From an uncultured Flavobacteriales bacterium (GTDB lineage Bacteria > Bacteroidota > Bacteroidia > Flavobacteriales_D > Sanyastnellaceae): DNA of 53,229 bases. The DNA lies in the NCBI GenBank assembly GCA_905479115.1, contig CAJQLF010000050.1, positions 1 through 53,229 on the forward strand, given 5' to 3'. Below are positions 1-8,207 of the stretch, in pieces (positions within the stretch are counted from its first letter, which is position 1; each line of letters opens with the position of its first letter). The notes below the pieces were generated by a model. That model had not been told where the DNA came from. It did no database searches and saw nothing but the letters and a program-made list of their open reading frames with translations. The position numbers and the translations under genes were made by a program.

Positions 1-407
1 TTTCAGTGGGGCCAGATCCTTATTCAACAGAATGGTATGCATCACCACCTGCAGGATTGGAAACGTTCCAGAACGATGACCGGTATCAGTTTACAGAAGA
101 CGGAGTCTACCTTTACAACAACAATGGGAGCACGATGAATCCGTTTGAAGGCTATGTCGAGACTGAAATAGCGATTGATCCAACGCTGTATATTTATTCC
201 GAAGGAACAGGAACATCGGGCGAAGATCAAATCTTGTTGTCGTCCTTTTCTGAGACCTTGTGCGGATTTATGGGCGTCTGGGATTCAGGTCCTTATTATG
301 ACATCGTTGAATTGACCGAAGAACGTTTGGTCATCCACGGCCCTATTCAAACAGGAGATTGTCAGCAGGCCACCGGTTGGTTTACAATGATTTTTGTCGT
401 TGACTGA
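1..407 (+). CDS. C-terminal part of a SusE/F-like surface glycan-binding protein (5' truncated by window edge)
   Basis: The reading frame is open to the left edge, so the true start lies outside the window; the GTG at 6 is probably just an internal Val. The visible residues (VGPDPYSTEWY, then DDRYQFTEDGVYLYNNNG) align by eye with the ligand-module pattern of the PKD lipoprotein at 12991-14691 (VGP...SEWW, then DDEFIFYDDGTF). The C-terminal strands (YDIVEL...RLVIHG...GWFTMIFV) match the ends of those modules. It therefore looks like the last module of a second, paralogous outer-membrane glycan-binding lipoprotein. The GH16 gene starts 30 bases after its stop, so the two were probably co-transcribed from a promoter to the left. 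Family placement is inference from motif similarity inside the window. Confidence 0.6.
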   Translation, partial: SVGPDPYSTEWYASPPAGLETFQNDDRYQFTEDGVYLYNNNGSTMNPFEGYVETEIAIDPTLYIYSEGTGTSGEDQILLSSFSETLCGFMGVWDSGPYYDIVELTEERLVIHGPIQTGDCQQATGWFTMIFVVD

Positions 408-437
408 TATAAGTTGGATCCAAAAAGAAGAGATACG

Positions 438-1622
438 ATGAATCGGATGATGGGATTGTTCATGGGGGGGGTATTGTTTTTGAGTTCTTGCGAAGGCTGC
501 GGAGATTCTGAGCCGTCCAGTCCCCCCGAAATCCGGTGGGCGAATTCGGTGTCTGTGTTTGAGACTGTTGACTTTGCGGAAATCGATGTGGAAGTCGTTC
601 TGAGTTCCATTCATACGGAGACGGTTACTGTTGATTTCGAAACGGTTCCGGGCACGGCATTGGAAGGCGAGGATTACGTTGGGACCAGTGGGACGCTGGT
701 ATTCGCTCCGGGTGAGTTGTCGCAAACTGTTTCAGTGTCACTGGTGGTGGATGCGTACTTGGAATCGGACGAGCAGTTTGAGTTGTCCTTAAGCAATCCT
801 GTCAACGCATACATCAAAGTGGGGGAGCCGACTGTTTCTGTGGGCATTCGAAACGATGATAACTTGATTTTCATTTCTGACGAAGGCTATGAAGCGGCAG
901 ATTCATACGAGGGCATGAACTTGGTATGGTCGGATGAATTTGAAGATACGCAGATTGACTTGACGAACTGGACGTACGACCTCGGAAACGGGAGCGGTGG
1001 CTGGGGGAACAATGAGCAGCAGACGTATACGAACAGCCTCAACAATAGTTTTGTAGCGGATGGAAAACTCTTCATCAAGGCCGAGAAAGTGGGAGAAAAT
1101 GCCTTCACTTCGGCACGGCTGAAGTCGCAAGGACTTCAAGAGTTTCAGTATGGCCGCATTGATGTTCGAGCGCTGCTTCCGAAGGGGCAAGGCATTTGGC
1201 CCGCCATTTGGATGCTGGGTTCGAATCACCCGACTGCAGGATGGCCAGCGTGTGGTGAGATCGATATCATGGAGTTGCTTGGGCACCTACCGGGAACGGT
1301 GCACGGGACAGCACATTGGGGAGCGGATTGGCCAAGCTGGAATCATCAAGGTTCCTCCACGAGTATTTACCCCGATCATTTTGATGGCGAATTCCATGTG
1401 TTCTCCGTGGATTGGACCGAGAATGAGATTCATTTTTTGATGGATGACAGTCAATATTTCACCATCAACACGAGCATGATGAATGGGCAGCCTTATCCGT
1501 TCAACAATCCATTCTTCTTTATTCTGAACGTCGCAGTTGGAGGAAACTGGCCAGGTTATCCTGATGAGTCAACGACGTTCCCAGTATTCATGGCTGTGGA
1601 TTACGTGCGGGTCTATCAATAA
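438..1622 (+). CDS. GH16 endo-beta-1,3-glucanase (laminarinase-like) lipoprotein with N-terminal Calx-beta domain
   Basis: The start is set at the ATG at 438 rather than the in-frame TTG at 414, because a lipoprotein signal begins there (MNRMMGLF..LSSC, lipid Cys18). Residues about 36-142 form a Calx-beta domain (GTALEGEDYVGTSGTLVF, ending in IRNDDN). From about residue 160 it is a GH16 jelly-roll with the invariant GEIDIMELLG motif: nucleophile Glu274, Asp276, acid/base Glu279. The aromatic and Gly-rich cleft motifs GQGIWPAIWMLG and YGRIDVRA are typical of laminarinases. The expected reaction is endo-hydrolysis of beta-1,3(/1,4)-glucan on the cell surface. It ends at the barrel strand VDYVRVYQ with no sorting domain, as expected for a lipid-anchored enzyme. 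A close paralogue lies at 15175-16353. A strong hairpin terminator follows. Confidence 0.9.
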   Translation: MNRMMGLFMGGVLFLSSCEGCGDSEPSSPPEIRWANSVSVFETVDFAEIDVEVVLSSIHTETVTVDFETVPGTALEGEDYVGTSGTLVFAPGELSQTVSVSLVVDAYLESDEQFELSLSNPVNAYIKVGEPTVSVGIRNDDNLIFISDEGYEAADSYEGMNLVWSDEFEDTQIDLTNWTYDLGNGSGGWGNNEQQTYTNSLNNSFVADGKLFIKAEKVGENAFTSARLKSQGLQEFQYGRIDVRALLPKGQGIWPAIWMLGSNHPTAGWPACGEIDIMELLGHLPGTVHGTAHWGADWPSWNHQGSSTSIYPDHFDGEFHVFSVDWTENEIHFLMDDSQYFTINTSMMNGQPYPFNNPFFFILNVAVGGNWPGYPDESTTFPVFMAVDYVRVYQ

Positions 1623-1654
1623 AGCATAGACACAAAGAAGAAAAAATATCGAAG

Positions 1655-1686
1655 AAAAAAGGGGAGCGATGGCTCCCCTTTTTTTG
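1655..1686 (+). terminator. Rho-independent terminator after the first GH16 gene
   Basis: A 7-bp GC-rich stem (GGGGAGC at 1661-1667 and GCTCCCC at 1672-1678, loop GATG) is flanked by an A-run before and a T-run after. It lies 32 bases past the GH16 stop. The A/T flanks would let it act in both directions, but the only gene ending here is the plus-strand GH16. Confidence 0.85.
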
Positions 1687-1724
1687 CGTTGAAATTTGAC
1701 AGTAACCGGCCAAGATACCGCTGT

Positions 1725-1743
1725 AACGTCACTGAAACGTCAC
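1725..1743. repeat. Short direct repeat upstream of the secreted esterase gene
   Basis: AACGTCAC occurs at 1725-1732 and again at 1736-1743, an 11-base period (about one helical turn), in the gap between the terminator and the esterase start at 1824. The spacing suits a regulator binding one face of the DNA, but two 8-base copies are weak evidence. Confidence 0.3.
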
Positions 1744-1823
1744 ACTTCGAGTCAATCAGACGGTTCTTCAGGATTGCCTATTATTTTCGGTGCACTGCCC
1801 ATTTAACTCAATTCATTCGCCTT

Positions 1824-3017
1824 ATGACCCGCTCATTATTTATGTTGCTAGCCGGATTTTTCCTGTGCATGAGTTCTGCCCAAAGCCAGGAGTTAACAAC
1901 AGAACAGATTGAATTTGAAGGTCTTTCACGGACCTACCTGCAATACATTCCTGCAGGATTTGATGCCTCCAGCTCCCTTCCGCTTGTGATGAACTTTCAC
2001 GGCGGAAGTGACAACGCCAACAGCCAGTTGAGTATTGCAGACATGCGATCATTGGCAGACCAAGATCAGTTCATTCTGGTTTACCCTAATGCCTACCCAG
2101 AGCCCAAGAACGGAGAGACCAATTGGCAGGTTGTGGTATCCGGTGATCTGCCATTCACTGTTCCCAGCCCACATGACGACATTGGGTTTATTGATAGCCT
2201 AATCGACCAGGTGCACGCCGAGTTCAACATAGACTTGAACCGTGTTTATGCGCTCGGGTATTCCAACGGCGGAGGTTTTACTTTTGACCTTGCATGCCGC
2301 CTGAATGAGCGCATTGCTGCGGTGGGGGTTGTCGCTCGAACCATGTACGTCGAATCCTATGAAGCATGCAACGTCACACACCCAACAGCCGTCATGACGA
2401 TTCTTGGAACAGCGGATTACATTTCAGACTACAACGGCGTTACGTATGAGGGCACCCTTTATTATGCATCGGCGGAAGATTCCCATCAGTTGTGGATTGA
2501 TGCCAATGGCATCGAGGGTGAACCTGTGGAAACAGCTGTTCCCAATACCAGCGCCAATGATGGAAGCACAGCGGATCTTATAGCATGGAACAGTCCTGAT
2601 GAATGCATTGCCCTTGAGCATTATCGGATCAATGACGGTGGACATGACTGGCCAGGAACATTTGGAAACATGGATATTGTAGCCCACGAGGTCATCTGGA
2701 ATTTCGTAAAGAATTATGGATTAACCGGTCATTTGGATTGCACATCCAATTCTATTTCCGATCAGGTGATTGACAGGCAAGTTGTTTGGAGTGTCTTTCC
2801 CAATCCAGCAAATAACCAATTGAATATTGCCACACCCGATGGAGGACCGTGGTCATTTAACCTAAGCAATGCGCAAGGGCAAGTTATGCAACGCACACAT
2901 TCCAGTGGATCTGTGCATGTGATCTCTTGCGATGATTTGACTCCGGGCATGTACTTGATGACAGCGAGTCAAGCCAACGGGAAGCGCTGGTCAACGCGTG
3001 TGGTGATCGATCGTTAA
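1824..3017 (+). CDS. Secreted PHB-depolymerase/feruloyl-esterase-type alpha/beta hydrolase with T9SS sorting domain
   Basis: The start is placed at the ATG at 1824, which opens a signal peptide (MTRSLFMLLAGFFLCMSSAQSQ); the frame continues upstream without a plausible secretion start. The fold is the polyhydroxybutyrate depolymerase/LpqC-like esterase group: oxyanion HGG at residues 59-61, nucleophile elbow GYSNGG (Ser147), GTAD (Asp198) and NDGGHDWPG (His274). The last 80 residues (VFPNPANNQLNI...LTPGMYLM...RVVIDR) are a type A T9SS C-terminal domain, so the enzyme should be exported and attached to the surface. The natural ester substrate cannot be told from sequence. Proximity to the glucan locus suggests action on decorated polysaccharide, but that is inference. 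Confidence 0.85.
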   Translation: MTRSLFMLLAGFFLCMSSAQSQELTTEQIEFEGLSRTYLQYIPAGFDASSSLPLVMNFHGGSDNANSQLSIADMRSLADQDQFILVYPNAYPEPKNGETNWQVVVSGDLPFTVPSPHDDIGFIDSLIDQVHAEFNIDLNRVYALGYSNGGGFTFDLACRLNERIAAVGVVARTMYVESYEACNVTHPTAVMTILGTADYISDYNGVTYEGTLYYASAEDSHQLWIDANGIEGEPVETAVPNTSANDGSTADLIAWNSPDECIALEHYRINDGGHDWPGTFGNMDIVAHEVIWNFVKNYGLTGHLDCTSNSISDQVIDRQVVWSVFPNPANNQLNIATPDGGPWSFNLSNAQGQVMQRTHSSGSVHVISCDDLTPGMYLMTASQANGKRWSTRVVIDR

Positions 3018-3093
3018 GACAGCGTTCAAATAACGCCTTTGCCGTCTTTCCTGATTCCCAGGATACGGTCCGATGGTGCAATGAGTGGTTTGT

Positions 3094-5304
3094 TCAGCTC
3101 ATGAGTGCATTCAGTGTCGCAGAAGGTCGCATGATGGCCTCTGCTTTGGCGTCATCCATGCGGTAGTATCCTCCTGTGTCCACTGCGCTTCCTTGGACCG
3201 CGATTAATTCCTCCACAATCTTTGTTTCCGACGCCCGGAGGGCTGCGGCAATTGTGCTGAATTTAGATTGAAGATTGGCGCTATCGGTTTGCGCCGCAAG
3301 AGCCTCCGCCCAGAATAGGGCGAGGTAGAAGTGCGAACCTCGGTTGTCAATGCCGCCAAGACGACGTGTGGGACTCTTGTCTTCATCCAAGAAACGCCCT
3401 GTGGCATCGTCGAGGCACTTTCCGAGAACACGGGCATCTTCGTTGCCTGTTTGGTCCGCACAGTGATCCAATGAAACCGCGAGCGCAAGAAATTCACCAA
3501 GGCTATCCCAGCGCAAATAGTTTTTGCTTTGAAGTTGTTGTACGTGTTTGGGCGCTGATCCGCCAGCACCTGTTTCAAACAATCCACCTCCGTTCATCAA
3601 TGGAACGATGGAGAGCATCTTGGCCGACGTGCCTACTTCGAGGATAGGGAAAAGGTCGGTCAGGTAATCGCGCAGAACGTTTCCTGTGACTGAAATCGTA
3701 TCCTGCCCTTGCACGATGCGCTCCAGCGAAAAAGTAGTCGCAGCAACCGGCGACAGGATTTTGATGGTCAGCCCTTCGGTAGCATGGTCTAGCAGATACC
3801 GCTTCACTTTATGGATCAATTCCGCGTCATGGGCGCGGTGTGCATCAAGCCAAAACACTGCGGGATTGCCGGTCGCTCGGGCACGCTTGACCCCAAGCTT
3901 GACCCAATCTTGGATGGGTGCATCCTTGACCTGGCACATCCGGAATATATCTCCTGCCTGACCCGTTTGTTCAAGCAAGGGGGTTCCATCCGCCGCTACA
4001 ACCTGCACGGTGCCGTTGGCTGGGAATTCAAATGTCTTATCGTGTGAGCCATACTCTTCAGCCTTTTGTGCCATCAAGCCAATGTTTGATACGCTGCCCA
4101 TGGTGCAAGGGTCTAGCGCACCGTTGGTTTTGCAGAAGTCAATGGTTGCCTGATAAACACCTGCATATGAGCGGTCTGGAATGACTGCCTTGGTATCCTT
4201 GGTCTTTCCTTCTTTGTCCCACATTTGACCCGAATTTCGGATCATGGCAGGCATGGATGCATCGATGATAACGTCTGAAGGCACGTGTAAATTTGTGATA
4301 CCGCGATCTGAGTCCACCATCGCCAAATCTGGTCCCGAATCAAAAGAGGCTGCTATGGCTTCTTGGATGCGGGCTTGTGTTTCGGAAGGAAGTTCATTCA
4401 GCTTCTCAGCCAGGTCGCCCCAGCCGTTCCGAGCGTCGAATCCGATAGTCTCTAATTCTTCTGCAAACGCCACAAACACGGGCTCGAAGAATGCCTCGAC
4501 AAACACACCAAATAAAATGGGATCAGAAACCTTCATCATGGTAGCCTTGAGATGCAGCGAAAACAGGACGTCCTGGGCTTTGGCATCGGCCATTTGGGTT
4601 CGGGCGAAGGCTTTCAAACGTTTTACGTCCATGACCGCCGTATCAATGATTTCGCCTGGTTGAAGGGGGAAGGGGGCCTTTAATTCTCTTTCGTTGCCAG
4701 AATCGTCGGTGAAGACGAGCCGCACATTGGTGGCATCGGCCACGGTGTGGCTTTTTTCAGATCCGTAGAAATCACCGCCGTCCATGTGGGCAACGTGGGT
4801 GTTGGAGTCCGAAGACCATTCTCCCATGCTGTGCGGATGCTTGCGGGCATAGGCTTTGACAGCCTTCGGTGCCCGACGATCGCTGTTGCCCTCGCGCAAG
4901 ACCGGATTGACCGCAGACCCCTTGACGCTGTCATAGCGTCGTTTGGCATCGCGTTCTTCTTCGTTTGCAGGTTCTTCGGGATAGTCTGGCAAGTCATAGC
5001 CCAAGGCTTGCAATTCTGCGATGGCCGCTTTGAGCTGCGGGATGGAGGCGCTGATATTGGGAAGCTTGATGATGTTGGCTTCGGGCTTTTTGGCTAATTC
5101 CCCCAACTCTGCAAGGGCATCATTAACACGCTGCGCCTCTGGTAAGCGGCTGCTAAATGCCGCCAATATGCGAGCCGCCAGACTGATGTCACGGGTTTCT
5201 AATTCGACATTTGCACGTTTCGCGAACGATTTCACGATGGGTAGAAAGGAGTAGGTTGCCAAAGCAGGAGCCTCGTCCGTCTGCGTGTAGATGATTTTTG
5301 CCAT
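3094..5304 (-). CDS. icd: Monomeric NADP-dependent isocitrate dehydrogenase
   Basis: This 736-residue protein matches the monomeric (about 740-residue) NADP-IDH family over its whole length and is unrelated in sequence to the homodimeric enzymes. Recognisable signatures are the N-terminal [17 protein letters not shown], the substrate-binding stretch [16 protein letters not shown] at residues 129-144, and [26 protein letters not shown] shortly after. It oxidatively decarboxylates isocitrate to 2-oxoglutarate with NADP in the cytoplasm (EC 1.1.1.42). The gene stands alone: the next upstream gene on this strand stops 128 bases away, and the downstream neighbour is convergent. It is housekeeping and unrelated to the flanking secreted enzymes. 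Confidence 0.97.
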   Translation of the reverse strand: MAKIIYTQTDEAPALATYSFLPIVKSFAKRANVELETRDISLAARILAAFSSRLPEAQRVNDALAELGELAKKPEANIIKLPNISASIPQLKAAIAELQALGYDLPDYPEEPANEEERDAKRRYDSVKGSAVNPVLREGNSDRRAPKAVKAYARKHPHSMGEWSSDSNTHVAHMDGGDFYGSEKSHTVADATNVRLVFTDDSGNERELKAPFPLQPGEIIDTAVMDVKRLKAFARTQMADAKAQDVLFSLHLKATMMKVSDPILFGVFVEAFFEPVFVAFAEELETIGFDARNGWGDLAEKLNELPSETQARIQEAIAASFDSGPDLAMVDSDRGITNLHVPSDVIIDASMPAMIRNSGQMWDKEGKTKDTKAVIPDRSYAGVYQATIDFCKTNGALDPCTMGSVSNIGLMAQKAEEYGSHDKTFEFPANGTVQVVAADGTPLLEQTGQAGDIFRMCQVKDAPIQDWVKLGVKRARATGNPAVFWLDAHRAHDAELIHKVKRYLLDHATEGLTIKILSPVAATTFSLERIVQGQDTISVTGNVLRDYLTDLFPILEVGTSAKMLSIVPLMNGGGLFETGAGGSAPKHVQQLQSKNYLRWDSLGEFLALAVSLDHCADQTGNEDARVLGKCLDDATGRFLDEDKSPTRRLGGIDNRGSHFYLALFWAEALAAQTDSANLQSKFSTIAAALRASETKIVEELIAVQGSAVDTGGYYRMDDAKAEAIMRPSATLNALMS

Positions 5305-5432
5305 GTTCTCTAGGACTCAATTGCACGAATAGTCTCAGAGAGAAACACGTTTTTCCTCCCGTTCGAGCGGTGGCAAAGGTCGTTAGTAAATCGCGATAAA
5401 CCAACGTTTTCACGCGTGTGTTCAGCCCAAGT

Positions 5433-6653
5433 TCAATGCGCTTCGTAGGTTAAATAGGCTGCGATGTTCCAGAAATTCATTTCCGAATCAGAGAAGGGCT
5501 GAGCGGTTGGAATGGCGATGCTCAATTCATGCACGCCGGAAGAAAGGTCACCCAATGGGATTTGGACAGGATCGACTTGGCTGCCTGGACACCATCCTGA
5601 TCGCGAGAGGTCGCTCGAAGCGATGCGTTCGTCAAGGCTGTCTCCGCGCCAAAATGTGCGGTCCATCCAAACGCCTGAAGATGGATTGAAGCGCCTGAAA
5701 CTCGCGCAATCATCTCGCCAGGGCGTGAAGGTCAAGCAGGAATCTCCGTCCCAAGTGAGCTGGTGTTCACACGGTATAAATTCATCGCCTTCTCCATGCC
5801 CGCCGTGCCCGGTCGCGGTGTAGTGCAATACTGCATTGTATGCGGTTTCGTTGAGGTTGATGGGCACGGTCAACGCTGACCGAGAAAAGGCATCAAACGG
5901 GTGCTGTTCGCTTCCAAATTTGGAGGTGTTCACAAGGGCGATGGTGCGCCGAGAAGGCGCGGGAACCACGGTTGCTGGATTTGCTTCAAACCGCACCTCC
6001 ACATCGAGTGTATATCCCTCTGAAGTCCACGTATCGAGATACACTCCGAGGGTCATGGTGTCACCGAGAGCTTCCCATAAATGGCTAATGTCTGCCTTCC
6101 AATGCACAGAATCTTCCCAACGAGGGATGTACACGGGACGGTACTCGTTCAGTCGCTGAACTTGGCTGAAGTGGCCAACTCCAAAGGGTGTAATGAAACG
6201 GAGCAATTCTATTGCGGGAGCGTAATCAGTGAATGATCCCTTTTGCCGGAGAGCAATCCCTGGAAATTCCTCAAGGGTATCGGCCGTGAAACCCACGTCG
6301 AGCAAACTGCTAGTCCCCTCGGGCAGGAGCATGAGCGATCCGGACTTGTCCCAAGGGTCACCAGCAGACCGTAAAGTTATTTCGGCTGTAACCGTTGGCC
6401 GAACGCTGTAGAGAGGTACGGCGAAGGATTGCGTTAAGACGCGGCCATTGTCCCGTCTTTGCCAACCGTCAATTGCCGACAATGAGTCCCAATTGGCACC
6501 GGGCGAAAAATGTACGTGCGTATTCTGCATGCATTCAAGGCGAACATTCGATTCCAACGCGGGAGGTTGACAGGCCGGAAGGGTCGACAAAACCAATGCA
6601 ATGAAGAGGCTTCCTGAGAGGAGCCAGCCTGATTTCGAAAACAAGTTTGTCAT
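5433..6653 (-). CDS. PNGase F-like peptide-N-glycosidase lipoprotein
   Basis: A lipoprotein signal (..LVLSTLPAC, Cys28) leads into a two-domain protein resembling bacterial PNGase F. The first jelly-roll carries DPWDKSG at about 99-105, which fits the family's catalytic-Asp motif (WDR/K). The second carries GHGGHGEGDEF (Glu291, fitting the conserved Glu-Phe), a Cys-containing CEHQLTWDGDSC segment and the very characteristic RSGWCPGSQVDPV at about 351-363. The expected activity is hydrolysis of the amide bond between Asn and the N-glycan, at the cell surface. It is somewhat longer than PNGase F because of an N-terminal region of about 70 residues that I do not recognise. It is divergent from the esterase at 6702 across 48 bases. 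Confidence 0.8.
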   Translation of the reverse strand: MTNLFSKSGWLLSGSLFIALVLSTLPACQPPALESNVRLECMQNTHVHFSPGANWDSLSAIDGWQRRDNGRVLTQSFAVPLYSVRPTVTAEITLRSAGDPWDKSGSLMLLPEGTSSLLDVGFTADTLEEFPGIALRQKGSFTDYAPAIELLRFITPFGVGHFSQVQRLNEYRPVYIPRWEDSVHWKADISHLWEALGDTMTLGVYLDTWTSEGYTLDVEVRFEANPATVVPAPSRRTIALVNTSKFGSEQHPFDAFSRSALTVPINLNETAYNAVLHYTATGHGGHGEGDEFIPCEHQLTWDGDSCLTFTPWRDDCASFRRFNPSSGVWMDRTFWRGDSLDERIASSDLSRSGWCPGSQVDPVQIPLGDLSSGVHELSIAIPTAQPFSDSEMNFWNIAAYLTYEAH

Positions 6654-6701
6654 AGATTATGTAGTTTTAGCGTTGATGTTCACCAACCCTCACATCCAAA
6701 G

Positions 6702-8012
6702 ATGACACATTTCTACACGGCACCCTGCATTTTGACAGCAGGTTTCTTGTTCATGTTTGTGTTGCTTTCTCCGGGAGCAAATGCTCAAGAAGATTGCGAC
6801 GGAACACGCTACCGTTATACGGCTGCATTTGATGATTTTTCGGTTACTCCAGATGTGGAGTACGGCAATGCGGTCAATGCGACGGGGCTGAATCAATCAC
6901 TGCTGGTGGATATTTACGAACCTGAAGGGGATGACAGTGACCTCCGTCCGCTGATCATTATGGCGCACGGCGGATTTTTTATCGGCGGCGATAATGACGG
7001 AGCGGACGTGTTGGCGCTCAGCCAAGACTTGACACGCATGGGCTATGTTGTAGGTTCCATCACATACCGATTGGGAATTGACAATTTCTTGGACGTTTCC
7101 AATGCCTTGATACGCTCGGTCTGGCGGGGATATCACGATGGCAAGGCCGCAGTGCGCTATTTTCGGAAGACGGTCGAAGAGGATGGCAATCCATGGGGCA
7201 TTGATCCCGACCGAATTTACGTTGCCGGTGTCTCAGCCGGCGGTTTTATCGCATTGCATCTCGCTTACGTCGACGATGAATCGGAGATTCCGCCACAGGT
7301 GGATCAAAGTACAGCGGGCATGGGCGGAGGCCTTGAAGGCGAATCGGGCCATCCGGGGTATAGCAGCGAGGTGGCCGGTGTGATCAACATTGCAGGGGCT
7401 CTGAAAACAGCGTCTTACCTGTCAGCAGGAGATGAACCTTTGATTTCTGTGCACGGAACGGAGGATGGTACCGTCCCGTTTGGAACGGGCATGATCACCC
7501 TCAGTGGCGTTCCAATCACGGAAGTGGATGGGAGTTCGATCATCCACGCGATGGTCGATTCGTTGGGCATCGAAAATTGCTTTACCGTTTTGGAAGGAGC
7601 GGGCCACGTGGCACACGTTGCGGATGCGGATGCTTATTACCAAACGCTTGGAACCGTCTCAGGTGCCTTGTCGAGTTGGTTGTGTGATGCGTATGAACCG
7701 ATATGTGGATCCTACGATTATGGTGCGGTAGGAATCGAAGAGTGGCTCGTGGCATCAGAAGGTGCTTGGCGGGCATTTCCTTCGTTCCTAACTGCAGGTG
7801 ACCCATTGCAAGTGCAGTGGTTGGAATCTCGTATTGCTGGAGGAGCTTGGACTTATGAGATTTACGATGGGAGCGGGCGCCAAGTAGGCGAGGGCTCAGG
7901 AAATGGCGATTGGTATTCGGTTCCTACGTCAGGATTGGAATCGGGATTGCATTTCTTGCGGATGCCCGGTGTGGCGGATGCACAGAAGTTTTGGGTGACT
8001 GCGTCTTATTAA
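6702..8012 (+). CDS. Secreted carboxylesterase/lipase-type alpha/beta hydrolase with degenerate sorting-like tail
   Basis: The signal peptide (residues 1-28, ending GANAQ) is followed by an alpha/beta hydrolase of the carboxylesterase/BD-FAE-like type. It has HGG at 89-91 for the oxyanion hole, GVSAGG with Ser178 as nucleophile, HGTEDGTVPFG (Asp255) and EGAGHVAHV (His302). A region after about residue 330 ends in a strand-rich tail (YEIYDGSGRQVGEG...LESGLHFLRM...FWVTASY) that resembles a type A T9SS sorting domain without the usual PNP motif. The enzyme likely deacylates an extracellular ester. It precedes susC by 195 bases on the same strand and may belong to the glucan locus. Confidence 0.8.
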   Translation: MTHFYTAPCILTAGFLFMFVLLSPGANAQEDCDGTRYRYTAAFDDFSVTPDVEYGNAVNATGLNQSLLVDIYEPEGDDSDLRPLIIMAHGGFFIGGDNDGADVLALSQDLTRMGYVVGSITYRLGIDNFLDVSNALIRSVWRGYHDGKAAVRYFRKTVEEDGNPWGIDPDRIYVAGVSAGGFIALHLAYVDDESEIPPQVDQSTAGMGGGLEGESGHPGYSSEVAGVINIAGALKTASYLSAGDEPLISVHGTEDGTVPFGTGMITLSGVPITEVDGSSIIHAMVDSLGIENCFTVLEGAGHVAHVADADAYYQTLGTVSGALSSWLCDAYEPICGSYDYGAVGIEEWLVASEGAWRAFPSFLTAGDPLQVQWLESRIAGGAWTYEIYDGSGRQVGEGSGNGDWYSVPTSGLESGLHFLRMPGVADAQKFWVTASY

Positions 8013-8207
8013 GGAGAGCTTGGTGGGAGGCTTAGGTCTTCTTTGTAATGTTGAGGTTGGTGGTAGGTAAGATGTACTTTGAACACGATTATGGATACAA
8101 TCCGCTGTCCAAGGGTTGATATAGCCAAAAAAACTGTGTAATATTGCGGCGGTATTTTGTGCAATCAATGATCCATTGTACACACCTTCACCTCCAACAC
8201 CTTTCTG

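Noticed and set aside
285-725. 146-codon open frame on the minus strand across the first two genes
   Set aside because: It lies antisense to two well-supported coding regions, has no recognisable domain, and reads as low-quality protein.
3016-3048. Hairpin (AAGAC/GTCTT with GCGTT/AACGC) between the esterase and icd
   Set aside because: The stem has a seven-base asymmetric bulge and no T-tract, so it was not called a terminator.
8046-8158. TAnnTTTG-like boxes upstream of susC
   Set aside because: TAATGTTG has a mismatch, and TACTTTG and TATTTTG are one base short with no properly spaced TTTG.
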